Part shown: piece after piece, positions 41,843-48,627 of the stretch
How the letters are laid out: every line of letters begins with the position of its first letter
How positions within the stretch are numbered: position 1 is the stretch's first letter
Made by a program: the position numbers and the translations under genes
Notes under the pieces: model-generated
Database searches by the model: none
What the model saw: the letters and a program-made list of their open reading frames with translations, nothing else
What the model was told of the DNA's origin: nothing
DNA from: Sandarakinorhabdus sp.
GTDB lineage: Bacteria; Pseudomonadota; Alphaproteobacteria; Sphingomonadales; Sphingomonadaceae
Reading direction: 5' to 3'
Assembly (NCBI GenBank): GCA_020692215.1
Contig: JAIMKW010000003.1
Span: 295,192 to 359,191, forward strand
DNA: 64,000 nt

Positions 41843-42115
41843 ATGGATGCCAGACCCACACCCGTAATAGCCCGCTTCTTGCGGACGCCCGATGCCGCTG
41901 TGCATCTGGGGCTCTCCGCAAGGACACTCGAAAAGCACCGCTGTTTCGGGACCGGGCCAGTTTACCGCAAGCTTGGCGGACGAATCGTCTACTCGCTTAC
42001 CGACCTCGACGCCTGGGCCGAACAGGGCCTGCGCCGCTCGACCAGCGACCCCGGCAAAGGCGTGGTCCACCCTGCCAAGCGGCTCGACGGCTATACGCCC
42101 CCGGTGCGGCGCTGA
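41843..42115 (+). CDS. Excisionase-like winged-HTH protein (RdfS/AlpA type), element B copy
   Basis: 90 residues from the ATG at 41843. HTH region RFLRTPDAAVHLGLSARTLEKHRCFGTGPVYRKLGGRIVYSLTDLDAWAEQG, aligning closely with 1017-1295. It follows the FseA-like gene and precedes repA by 7 bp. In ICEMlSym, RdfS is both the recombination directionality factor and the head of the transfer operon with traF and rlxS, which is the gene order seen here. Confidence 0.78.
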   Translation: MDARPTPVIARFLRTPDAAVHLGLSARTLEKHRCFGTGPVYRKLGGRIVYSLTDLDAWAEQGLRRSTSDPGKGVVHPAKRLDGYTPPVRR

Positions 42116-42122
42116 GCGATCC

Positions 42123-43016
42123 ATGCGCCGCAACTCTCCCTTTCCGGTTCTGAACCAGCAACTCGACCTGTTCGTCAGCGCAGGCGGCGACATCGCCGCG
42201 CGCGACGCTCAGGATTTGATGGCCTGGCCGTTCTTCAGCCTCGCCAAATCGAAACGGGTGCGCCCAATCGACTTCCGGATGGGCGAGGTCTCGATCCTCG
42301 TCGAAGCGACTGCCGAACACGGCATGGCGACCATCTGGGACGCCGACGTCCTGATCTGGGTCGCGAGCCAAATCGTCGAAGCGCGCGATATGGGCCGCCC
42401 GACATCGCGGTTGATCGCTGCCGCACCGCATGAGATCCTGGCCTTCACACGCCGCGGCACCGGCAAAGCAAGTTACGAGCGACTGAAGGCCGGGCTGGAT
42501 CGCCTGCAATCGACCACGGTTGCGACCTCGATCCGCCAGCGCGACGCACGGCGTCGGCATCGCTTCTCGTGGATCAATGAATGGAAGGAGCGCTTCGACG
42601 GCTCAGGCCGCGCGCTCGGGATCGAGATGATCGTTCCCGACTGGTTTTATGAGGGGGTGATCGACCAGGCTCTCGTGCTGACCATCGACCCTGCCTATTT
42701 CGCGTTGACGGGCGGGCTCGAGCGCTGGCTCTACCGCCTCGTGCGCAAACACGGCGGCAAGCAGAAGGGTGGCTGGAGCTTCGACTTCCAGCACCTGCAT
42801 AAGAAATCCGGCGCACTGTCTCCGCCCAAGCGCTTCGCCTTCGAGCTGCGCGACATCGTGCGGCGGCAGGCGCTGCCCGGATACCAGCTCACCATCGAAC
42901 ATGCGCTGGGCCGCGAACGACTGAACTTCGTCGCGGTCCCCGTCGATCCGTTCGACGTCGCCATGCGGCGCGTCGGGCTTCGTCCCGCCGATCTTAGCCC
43001 TGTGGATATGTCGTGA
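42123..43016 (+). CDS. repA: Replication initiator protein A (RepA), element B copy
   Basis: 297 residues from MRRNSPFPVLNQQLDLFVSAGGDIAARDAQDLM. RPA-family initiator, homologous to 22-1017 over the core (PFFSLAKSKRVRPIDF, HGMATIWDADVLIW, LTGGLERWLYRLVRKHGGKQ). Iteron-like repeats begin 8 bp after its stop. No parA follows, unlike element A, where a ParA start overlaps the repA stop. In an ICE it could support replication of the excised circle. Confidence 0.9.
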   Translation: MRRNSPFPVLNQQLDLFVSAGGDIAARDAQDLMAWPFFSLAKSKRVRPIDFRMGEVSILVEATAEHGMATIWDADVLIWVASQIVEARDMGRPTSRLIAAAPHEILAFTRRGTGKASYERLKAGLDRLQSTTVATSIRQRDARRRHRFSWINEWKERFDGSGRALGIEMIVPDWFYEGVIDQALVLTIDPAYFALTGGLERWLYRLVRKHGGKQKGGWSFDFQHLHKKSGALSPPKRFAFELRDIVRRQALPGYQLTIEHALGRERLNFVAVPVDPFDVAMRRVGLRPADLSPVDMS

Positions 43017-43702
43017 TGCCACACGGACTATCAGGAACCGCCAGACTCGGACGATCAGGAACCGAAAGTTCGGACTATCGGGAACCGAAATGGCCTTCAA
43101 ACCCGCAGAAAACTGCGCCGAATTTTGCCCTTAACTTAGCTAACAGAGAATCCTTCGGATTCTTGCTAACGCAAAGCCGCCTGTGGACGGATGGCTCAGC
43201 GCCGCCGTGCAGGCCTCCCGAAACGAGGGTATGCGATGGGCCGCAGCTGACTCATGTCACGCTGTTCTGGCGCAAGGGCGAACGCGAGGACTGGCTCAAG
43301 TTCGGCAAGCCGGTCGCTGAGCGAATCGTCAGCCGCAGCGAGCGGATCGAGAGCTACGCCGCAGGCCAGGTGTTCGCCTTGGTGCGCTGGGCCTCCAATG
43401 ATTACGGCACCATTCGCTCGACGCTCGACATCGTTCGTGCCGTCGATGGACACGAACCTTGCACACCCGTGCCGCAGGTCGATCCAGGCGGCGAACTACT
43501 GCTTAGCGTTCATGGCTGGCCGAAAGTCGCGCAGGTCTTCCGCCTGATCGACACCATTGAGGCGACGGGTATCGACCCTTCTGACGTCGCGCACGATCAT
43601 TGGCGGCACATCCACAATCGGATGGCCGGCCGTGAAGCCCCGCGCGGCTACAGCTCCGCGCGCCACCGCGCCTGGCTCCAGCGCAAGGCGCTGCTGTCAT
43701 GA
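43016..43702 (+). CDS. DUF2840 protein
   Basis: Up to 228 residues from the ATG at 43016, but the first 35 or so codons are the iteron repeats, so the true start is probably further in; no good alternative start is visible. The conserved part begins LTHVTLFWRKGEREDWLKFGKPVAERI and continues AGQVFALVRWASNDYGTIRSTLDIVRAV and LLSVHGWPKVAQVFRLIDTIE, which is DUF2840. The family is found between repA/parA and traF on these elements; function unknown. It overlaps traF by four bases. Confidence 0.78.
   Translation: MPHGLSGTARLGRSGTESSDYREPKWPSNPQKTAPNFALNLANRESFGFLLTQSRLWTDGSAPPCRPPETRVCDGPQLTHVTLFWRKGEREDWLKFGKPVAERIVSRSERIESYAAGQVFALVRWASNDYGTIRSTLDIVRAVDGHEPCTPVPQVDPGGELLLSVHGWPKVAQVFRLIDTIEATGIDPSDVAHDHWRHIHNRMAGREAPRGYSSARHRAWLQRKALLS
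43024..43087. repeat. Three iteron-like repeats, candidate origin of element B
   Basis: A 17-mer CGGACKATCRGGAACCG occurs at 43024-43040, 43048-43064 and 43071-43087, with spacing 24 and 23 bp, one or two mismatches among copies. An AT-richer stretch with an inverted repeat follows at about 43130-43170. The period equals that of element A. Confidence 0.72.
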
Positions 43703-44277
43703 TCCGGCGGCGCTTCGTCCTCGCTGGCGTCGTCGTCGCCGCCACACTTGCGACGCTGACCGTTCGGCCCGCGCATTACGCGGTGTGGAATGCGACTGCC
43801 TCTGTGCCGATCGGGCTTTACGCTATCCGTGGCAAGGCAAGCCTGCACGTCGGCGAGCGCGTTGCCATCGAACCGCCGCCCGAACTGCGCCGCTTGCTCT
43901 CGGAGCGGCATTACCTTCCGACCGGCGTGCCGCTGCTGAAGCGCATCGCCGCTGTGCGCGGCCAGCGCGTCTGCCGCTTCGCGCATGGCATCACCATCGA
44001 TGGCCAATATGTCGGCGCGGCGCGTGCGCGCGACCGCCTGGGCCGCGCGCTGCCCGTCTGGGCCGGCTGCCATATGCTGCGCACGGGCGAGCTGTTTGTG
44101 ATGAACCCGGCTGCGCCCGACAGTTTTGATGGACGCTATTTCGGCGTGCTGCACATGGCCGATGTGATCGGCCGCGCGACACCGGTTTGGACCGATGAAG
44201 CGGGCGATGGCGACCATGTCTGGTTCGCCGATTCCCGTGCTTCCGATGCTTCCCCAACCACAACCCAAGGAGACTGA
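43699..44277 (+). CDS. traF: TraF, S26-type conjugal signal peptidase
   Basis: 192 residues. An N-terminal membrane anchor (FVLAGVVVAATLATLTV), the catalytic serine in TASVPIGLY (S35) and the lysine in GVPLLKRIAAV (K81), then DGRYFGVLHMADVIGRATPVW. TraF-type peptidases mature, and in RP4 cyclise, the TrbC pilin. A TrbC gene is present at 60966-61298. It overlaps DUF2840 and is followed at once by DUF736. Confidence 0.88.
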   Translation: MIRRRFVLAGVVVAATLATLTVRPAHYAVWNATASVPIGLYAIRGKASLHVGERVAIEPPPELRRLLSERHYLPTGVPLLKRIAAVRGQRVCRFAHGITIDGQYVGAARARDRLGRALPVWAGCHMLRTGELFVMNPAAPDSFDGRYFGVLHMADVIGRATPVWTDEAGDGDHVWFADSRASDASPTTTQGD

Positions 44278-44280
44278 ACC

Positions 44281-44610
44281 ATGCGTATTGGAACATTCAT
44301 TGCCGCCGATGGCGGCTTTGTCGGGCATCTGCATACGCTGACGCTCGACATCGATCTTGTCCTCTTGTCCGCTGACCCGTCGGACAGCGAGAACGCTGCA
44401 GACTTTCGCGTGATTGCCGATGAAGGCGACGAGGCGCGCGAAGTCGGCGCGGGCTGGAAGCATGTCGGCGAGAAGGCCGGTGACTATGTCAGCGTCCAGA
44501 TCGACGATCCTTCGTTCGTCCAGCCGCTGCGTGCCAACCTGTTCAAGGGCGATGACAATGGACACGTTCTGGTCTGGTCGCGCCCGTCGCGGCGCGAAAA
44601 GGCGGACTGA
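44281..44610 (+). CDS. DUF736 protein (third, divergent copy)
   Basis: 109 residues: MRIGTFIAADGGFVGHLHTLTLDIDLVL, then EVGAGWKHVGEKAGDYVSVQIDDPSFVQPLRANLF. It keeps the DUF736 outline (GTF start, DYVSVQIDDPSF, PLRANLF) but is distant from the other two copies. It lies inside the transfer operon, three bases after traF and three before the transglycosylase gene. Function unknown. Confidence 0.85.
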   Translation: MRIGTFIAADGGFVGHLHTLTLDIDLVLLSADPSDSENAADFRVIADEGDEAREVGAGWKHVGEKAGDYVSVQIDDPSFVQPLRANLFKGDDNGHVLVWSRPSRREKAD

Positions 44611-44613
44611 GCC

Positions 44614-45315
44614 ATGCAACTGCGCCGTTTAGGCTTCGCCGCTTTCGCCGCAATCGCCCTGTTCGGCGCCGCGCCTGCCCTCGGGCAGGACGCTGCCGAA
44701 CAGGCTGCGCCGCGCACCGTCGACATCGCTTCGCACGTCGCCGAGGCGTCACAGCGCTTCGGCATCCCAGAGCACTGGATCTACGCAGTGATGCGCACCG
44801 AAAGTGCGGGCCGGATTGGTGCGGTGTCGTCCAAAGGTGCGCAGGGTCTAATGCAGCTGATGCCCGCAACCTGGGCGCGCCAGCGCGCCCGGTTCGGGCT
44901 TGGTACAGACCCGTTCAACCCCCGCGACAACATCATGGCAGGCACGTCCTATCTTCGCGAGATGTATGACAGCTACGGTGCCTCCGGCTTCCTTGCCGCC
45001 TATAATGCAGGGCCGGGCCGCTACGAACAGTGGCGCGATGGTGGTCGCCAGCTTCCCGCCGAAACCCGCGCCTATGTCACCAAGATTGCACCGATGCTGC
45101 AAACAGGCAGCGCGGCACCAGTCGTTGCCAGCGCATCGCCTGTGCGGCCGATTGGCTCATCCTGGACACAGAGCCAGCTCTTTGTGGTGCGCGGAGATGC
45201 AGAGCGGCAAGCATCCGGCAGCTTCGCCGCCGCCGCGCCGCCGACTTCCATTCCCACTTCGGCTGCTCCCCTGAACGGCCTCTTCGCGCCCGTTTCGGGG
45301 AGCCGTTCGCAGTGA
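44614..45315 (+). CDS. Lytic transglycosylase of the transfer system
   Basis: 233 residues. Signal peptide (LGFAAFAAIALFGAAPALGQ), then an SLT domain with the catalytic glutamate E63 in YAVMRTESAGRIGAVSSKGAQGLMQLMPATW and the downstream NIMAGTSYLREMYDSYG and FLAAYNAGPGRYEQW. A low-complexity Ala/Ser/Pro tail follows. It opens the cell wall for the type IV secretion channel (VirB1-like). It is in the operon between DUF736 and the relaxase. Confidence 0.9.
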   Translation: MQLRRLGFAAFAAIALFGAAPALGQDAAEQAAPRTVDIASHVAEASQRFGIPEHWIYAVMRTESAGRIGAVSSKGAQGLMQLMPATWARQRARFGLGTDPFNPRDNIMAGTSYLREMYDSYGASGFLAAYNAGPGRYEQWRDGGRQLPAETRAYVTKIAPMLQTGSAAPVVASASPVRPIGSSWTQSQLFVVRGDAERQASGSFAAAAPPTSIPTSAAPLNGLFAPVSGSRSQ

Positions 45316-45463
45316 TCGCCCATTTGTCGTTCTGGCGCGTCTTGGCGTGGATTGGCGCAGAATTGTGCGAAAGGTCGGCTGCAGGAGAAGAAGGTTCAGG
45401 AGGATGGCAAGATAAAAGCGGAGCCAGCCGCTGGGGTGTGGGGGCGCAGAATTGTGAGCTTTC

Positions 45464-45497
45464 CAGAGCCAGCCGCCGCACACCCCGGCTGGCTCTG
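45464..45497 (+). other. 12-bp hairpin upstream of the relaxase, terminator or oriT candidate
   Basis: CAGAGCCAGCCG (45464-45475) and CGGCTGGCTCTG (45486-45497) pair perfectly around a 10-base loop, followed by TTT. It lies in the 247-bp gap before the relaxase gene, a usual place for oriT, but it could simply be a terminator. Confidence 0.45.
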
Positions 45498-45562
45498 TTT
45501 CGAGCAATCGACGCATTTCCGCCACGCAATGAGCCAGCCGCCAATCATTTGCCCTTGCAGCC

Positions 45563-47308
45563 ATGAGCGACGATGATTTCGAGATCAGGCCGGGGCGCAT
45601 CCGTGATCGCAGCGCTGGCCAGAGCAAAGCGCGCACACTCAAAGCCCAGCTTCGTGCTCTCGCCAACCGGTCAGGCCATGGTGCCCGGGGATATGGTTCC
45701 GGATCGCGGCGCGGAACTGGTCGCCATGCGCGGGGGCGGATCGCCAGTCTGCGCGCAAGCTCGCGCGCCAGCCAGCGGCGCGTCACCGTCAAAGCACGGA
45801 TCGTGCGACATAGCGGATGGCGCTTCTCCGCGGCGCCGCTCGCTCAGCACCTGACCTATCTCAAGCGCGATGGTGTCACCCGGGACGGGAAGGATGCCGA
45901 ACTGTTCGGCAGCGGCGATGATCCCATTCATGGCAATGCCTTCGCTGAACGTTGCGCCGATGACCGGCATCACTTCCGCTTCATCGTCTCTCCCGAAGAC
46001 GCAGCCGAACTTGCCGATGTTCGGACCTTCACCCGCGAACTGATGGCCGATATGGAAAAGGATCTCGGCACCAGTCTCGACTGGGTCGCGGTAGATCATT
46101 GGAACACTGACAATCCGCACATCCACATTCTGGTGCGTGGGCGCGCCGATGATGGCCGCGATCTCGTCATCGATCGCAGCTATATCAGCGAGGGGATGCG
46201 GGCCCGTGCCGAGCAGCGCGTGACATTGGAGCTGGGCGTACGTGCCGAACGGGACATCGACCGGACCTTGAGCCAGGAGGTCCAGGCCGACCGCTGGACC
46301 AGCCTCGACCGCCGCCTGCGCGCGATCGGCGACGACCTTGGTGGCGTGATCGACCTACGCCCGGATCCGCAATGCACCGTCAACCCGACCAACCAGCATC
46401 TCATCGGACGCGCCGCCAAACTCGAACGCATGGGGCTGGCAGACCGGATTGCCCCTGGATGCTGGCGGTTGAAGCCGGGGCTTGAACAGTCACTGCGCGA
46501 TCTTGGTACTCGGGGTGACATTATCAAAACGATGCACCGGGCCATGACCGGGCAAGGCCTCGCCGCCGAACCCAGTCGCTTCGCGATGTATGAGGGAGCG
46601 GCACCCGAACCCGTCATCGGGCGATTGGTCGAGCGTGGCCTGCACAACGAACTGACCGGCCAAGCTTATGCCGTGCTCGATGGCGCCGATGGCCGCGTCC
46701 ATCATCTCAAATTCTCCGGCATCGACATGACTGGTGATGCCGCGTCCGGCAGCATCGTCGAGCTTCGCATCTGGACCGACCGCCGCGGCCGTGAACAATC
46801 CTCGCTCTGGACCCATTCCGATCTCGACCTTGCGGGCCAAGAGCGCGCCAGAGGATCGACCTGGCTCGACAAGCAATTGATCACCTCCGAACCGCTGACG
46901 CTCGGCGCAGGATTTGGCAGCGAAATCGAAACGGCCAAGGCTCGCCGTCTAGTGTATCTGGAAAGTGAAGGTCTTGTCCAGCGACGCGGCGACCGCTTCG
47001 TGCTGTCGCGCAATCTGCTCGGAACGCTGCGCGAGCGCGACCTTGCCGAAGCAGGGGCTTCTCTCTCGCGCGAACACAATCTGCCTTATCGTCAAGGCCG
47101 ACCGCAAGGCGATGTGTCGGGCGTCTATCGCGGGCGCGTCCAGCTTGCCTCCGGGCGCTTTGCGATGATCGACGACGGACTCGGTTTCTCGCTCGTTCCT
47201 TGGTCGAAGCAGCTCGACCGGCATTTGGGGCAATATGTGAGTGGGAACGCACGATCGGGCGGCGGGATCGAGTGGACGCTTGGCAGGAGCCGTTCGATCG
47301 AGATCTGA
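45563..47308 (+). CDS. rlxS: RlxS-type conjugative relaxase
   Basis: 581 residues. After a basic N-terminus (GRHARGRIASLRASSRASQRR), a VirD2-like relaxase domain shows the metal-binding histidine triad in VAVDHWNTDNPHIHILVRG (about residues 173-191). The C-terminal half (LITSEPLTLGAGFGSEIETAKARR, then AMIDDGLGFSLVPW) matches DUF3363-type relaxases, the family of RlxS in ICEMlSym. It nicks oriT and pilots the strand through the coupling protein TraG. Confidence 0.88.
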   Translation: MSDDDFEIRPGRIRDRSAGQSKARTLKAQLRALANRSGHGARGYGSGSRRGTGRHARGRIASLRASSRASQRRVTVKARIVRHSGWRFSAAPLAQHLTYLKRDGVTRDGKDAELFGSGDDPIHGNAFAERCADDRHHFRFIVSPEDAAELADVRTFTRELMADMEKDLGTSLDWVAVDHWNTDNPHIHILVRGRADDGRDLVIDRSYISEGMRARAEQRVTLELGVRAERDIDRTLSQEVQADRWTSLDRRLRAIGDDLGGVIDLRPDPQCTVNPTNQHLIGRAAKLERMGLADRIAPGCWRLKPGLEQSLRDLGTRGDIIKTMHRAMTGQGLAAEPSRFAMYEGAAPEPVIGRLVERGLHNELTGQAYAVLDGADGRVHHLKFSGIDMTGDAASGSIVELRIWTDRRGREQSSLWTHSDLDLAGQERARGSTWLDKQLITSEPLTLGAGFGSEIETAKARRLVYLESEGLVQRRGDRFVLSRNLLGTLRERDLAEAGASLSREHNLPYRQGRPQGDVSGVYRGRVQLASGRFAMIDDGLGFSLVPWSKQLDRHLGQYVSGNARSGGGIEWTLGRSRSIEI

Positions 47309-47339
47309 TCCTGGCGAAAATCGGTGCCTTGCGGCGATC

Positions 47340-47376
47340 TTGACAATCGCACCATTTGATGCGTATATACGCGTCA
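47340..47376 (+). promoter_or_regulatory. Promoter and palindromic operator of the RES-Xre pair
   Basis: TTGACA (47340-47345), an 18-bp spacer and TATATA (47364-47369). The -10 sits inside the palindrome GCGTATATACGC (47361-47372), flanked by TGA and TCA at mirror positions, as expected for repression by the antitoxin. Confidence 0.72.
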
Positions 47377-47388
47377 GGAGAAACGAAA

Positions 47389-47826
47389 ATGGCAAGTGCA
47401 GCAATCACGGATCGAGTGGCTCCGATAGCCGCAGGCCTACAAACCTTCTCAGGCGATGGTGACCGCAAGCGCCTGACCGGCGCTGCCATCAAGGCGGTGC
47501 TGCGGCTCGTCAATGCCTGGGATGGCAGCAATGCCGAGGGTGCCGCGTTGCTCGGTGTCTCCGAAAGCACATGGGACCGGATCAAGGCCGGCAAGTGGGA
47601 TGGCACCTTGAGCCAGGACCAGCTGACCCGCGCCTCGGCGCTGATCGGTGTGTTCAAGGGCCTGCACTTGCTCTTTGCCGACTCGATGGCCGACCGCTGG
47701 CCACGCCTACCCAATCGCGCGCCAGTGTTCGGTACCAAGACTCCGGTCGAAGCAATGATCGAAGGCGGCATTCCCCGCATGCTCGAAACCCGGCAGTATA
47801 TCGACGCGCTGCGTGGCGGGCTCTGA
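47389..47826 (+). CDS. Xre/MbcA/ParS-type antitoxin
   Basis: 145 residues from MASAAITDRVAPIAAG; an ATG at 47356 lies in the operator. An HTH region (AIKAVLRLVNAWDGSNAEGAALLGVSESTWDRIKAG) is followed by a DUF2384 toxin-binding domain (FADSMADRWPRLPNRAPVFGTKTPVEAMIEGGIPRMLETRQYIDALRGG). Antitoxins of RES-Xre systems have this layout. It overlaps the toxin start by 14 bases and a palindromic operator covers the promoter. It probably stabilises element B in its host. Confidence 0.88.
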   Translation: MASAAITDRVAPIAAGLQTFSGDGDRKRLTGAAIKAVLRLVNAWDGSNAEGAALLGVSESTWDRIKAGKWDGTLSQDQLTRASALIGVFKGLHLLFADSMADRWPRLPNRAPVFGTKTPVEAMIEGGIPRMLETRQYIDALRGGL

Positions 47827-48514
47827 GACGGAGTCCGCGCTGCCGCTGGTGCGCGAGGCCTTCCCACGAACCATCAGGCTGGTGGCCAGCGCACGGCTGC
47901 GCGATGCGGTGCTGGCACCGCTGGCAGACGATGTTGACGAACTTGCGCTGCTTGCCGAAGTCGAGGGCGCGACCAGCGGGCGCTTAGTAGCCGAGGAACG
48001 CGGGCTTGGCGCTCTCAGCCCCGAAGAACTTGTTCACAGCGTTCCGCATGCCCGCTTCATCAATGCGAGCTTCGCATATGCCAAACCGCGTGAGCCGATG
48101 CGCTTCAACCCTGCTGACCGCGGTGCTTGGTATGCGGCGCTCGCCGTCGAAACTTGCGTGGCCGAAGTCGGGCATCATCTGACCAAGGCGCTCGCAGACG
48201 CTGGCGATTTCAACGCGGTCGTCGAATATGGCGAAATGCTTGCGAGCATGGCAGGCGTGTTCGTCGATCTGCGCGAGGTCGCAGGCCATCCGGCGCTCGA
48301 TCCGGATACCCCCGCCGGCTACGCCGCAGGCAATGTCCTGGCCGCACATGCCCGCGTCGAGGGGCACAATGGCATCATCTATCCCTCGGTTCGTCATGCC
48401 GGGGGCACTTGCATCGCCGCGCTCTGGCCAAATGTCGTTCAGTCGGCAGTGCAGGGAGCCATGGTGCGACTGACCTGGTCTGGCACTCCCGACTATGCTT
48501 GGGAACCGATCTAG
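47813..48514 (+). CDS. RES-domain toxin
   Basis: 233 residues from a GTG inside the antitoxin gene. The RES domain has HARFINASFAYAKPREPMRFNPADRGAWYAALAVETCVAEVGHHL with the arginine and tyrosine/glutamate expected in its active site, and YAAGNVLAAHARVEGHNGIIYPSVRHAGGTCIAAL at the end. RES toxins degrade NAD+ or modify proteins with ADP-ribose. The N-terminal 80 residues are longer than in the shortest family members. It lies between relaxase and coupling-protein genes. Confidence 0.88.
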   Translation: MAGSETESALPLVREAFPRTIRLVASARLRDAVLAPLADDVDELALLAEVEGATSGRLVAEERGLGALSPEELVHSVPHARFINASFAYAKPREPMRFNPADRGAWYAALAVETCVAEVGHHLTKALADAGDFNAVVEYGEMLASMAGVFVDLREVAGHPALDPDTPAGYAAGNVLAAHARVEGHNGIIYPSVRHAGGTCIAALWPNVVQSAVQGAMVRLTWSGTPDYAWEPI

Positions 48515-48627
48515 CGGCCTGCGCTGCCATTTTCATTCATGCGCCAGGGCCCTCGGGCGGCAGCAAGTCACTTGCCAATCACCAACAAACTTGCCGACCA
48601 CCGCCTGAATCAAATGGGAGTTGGGCC

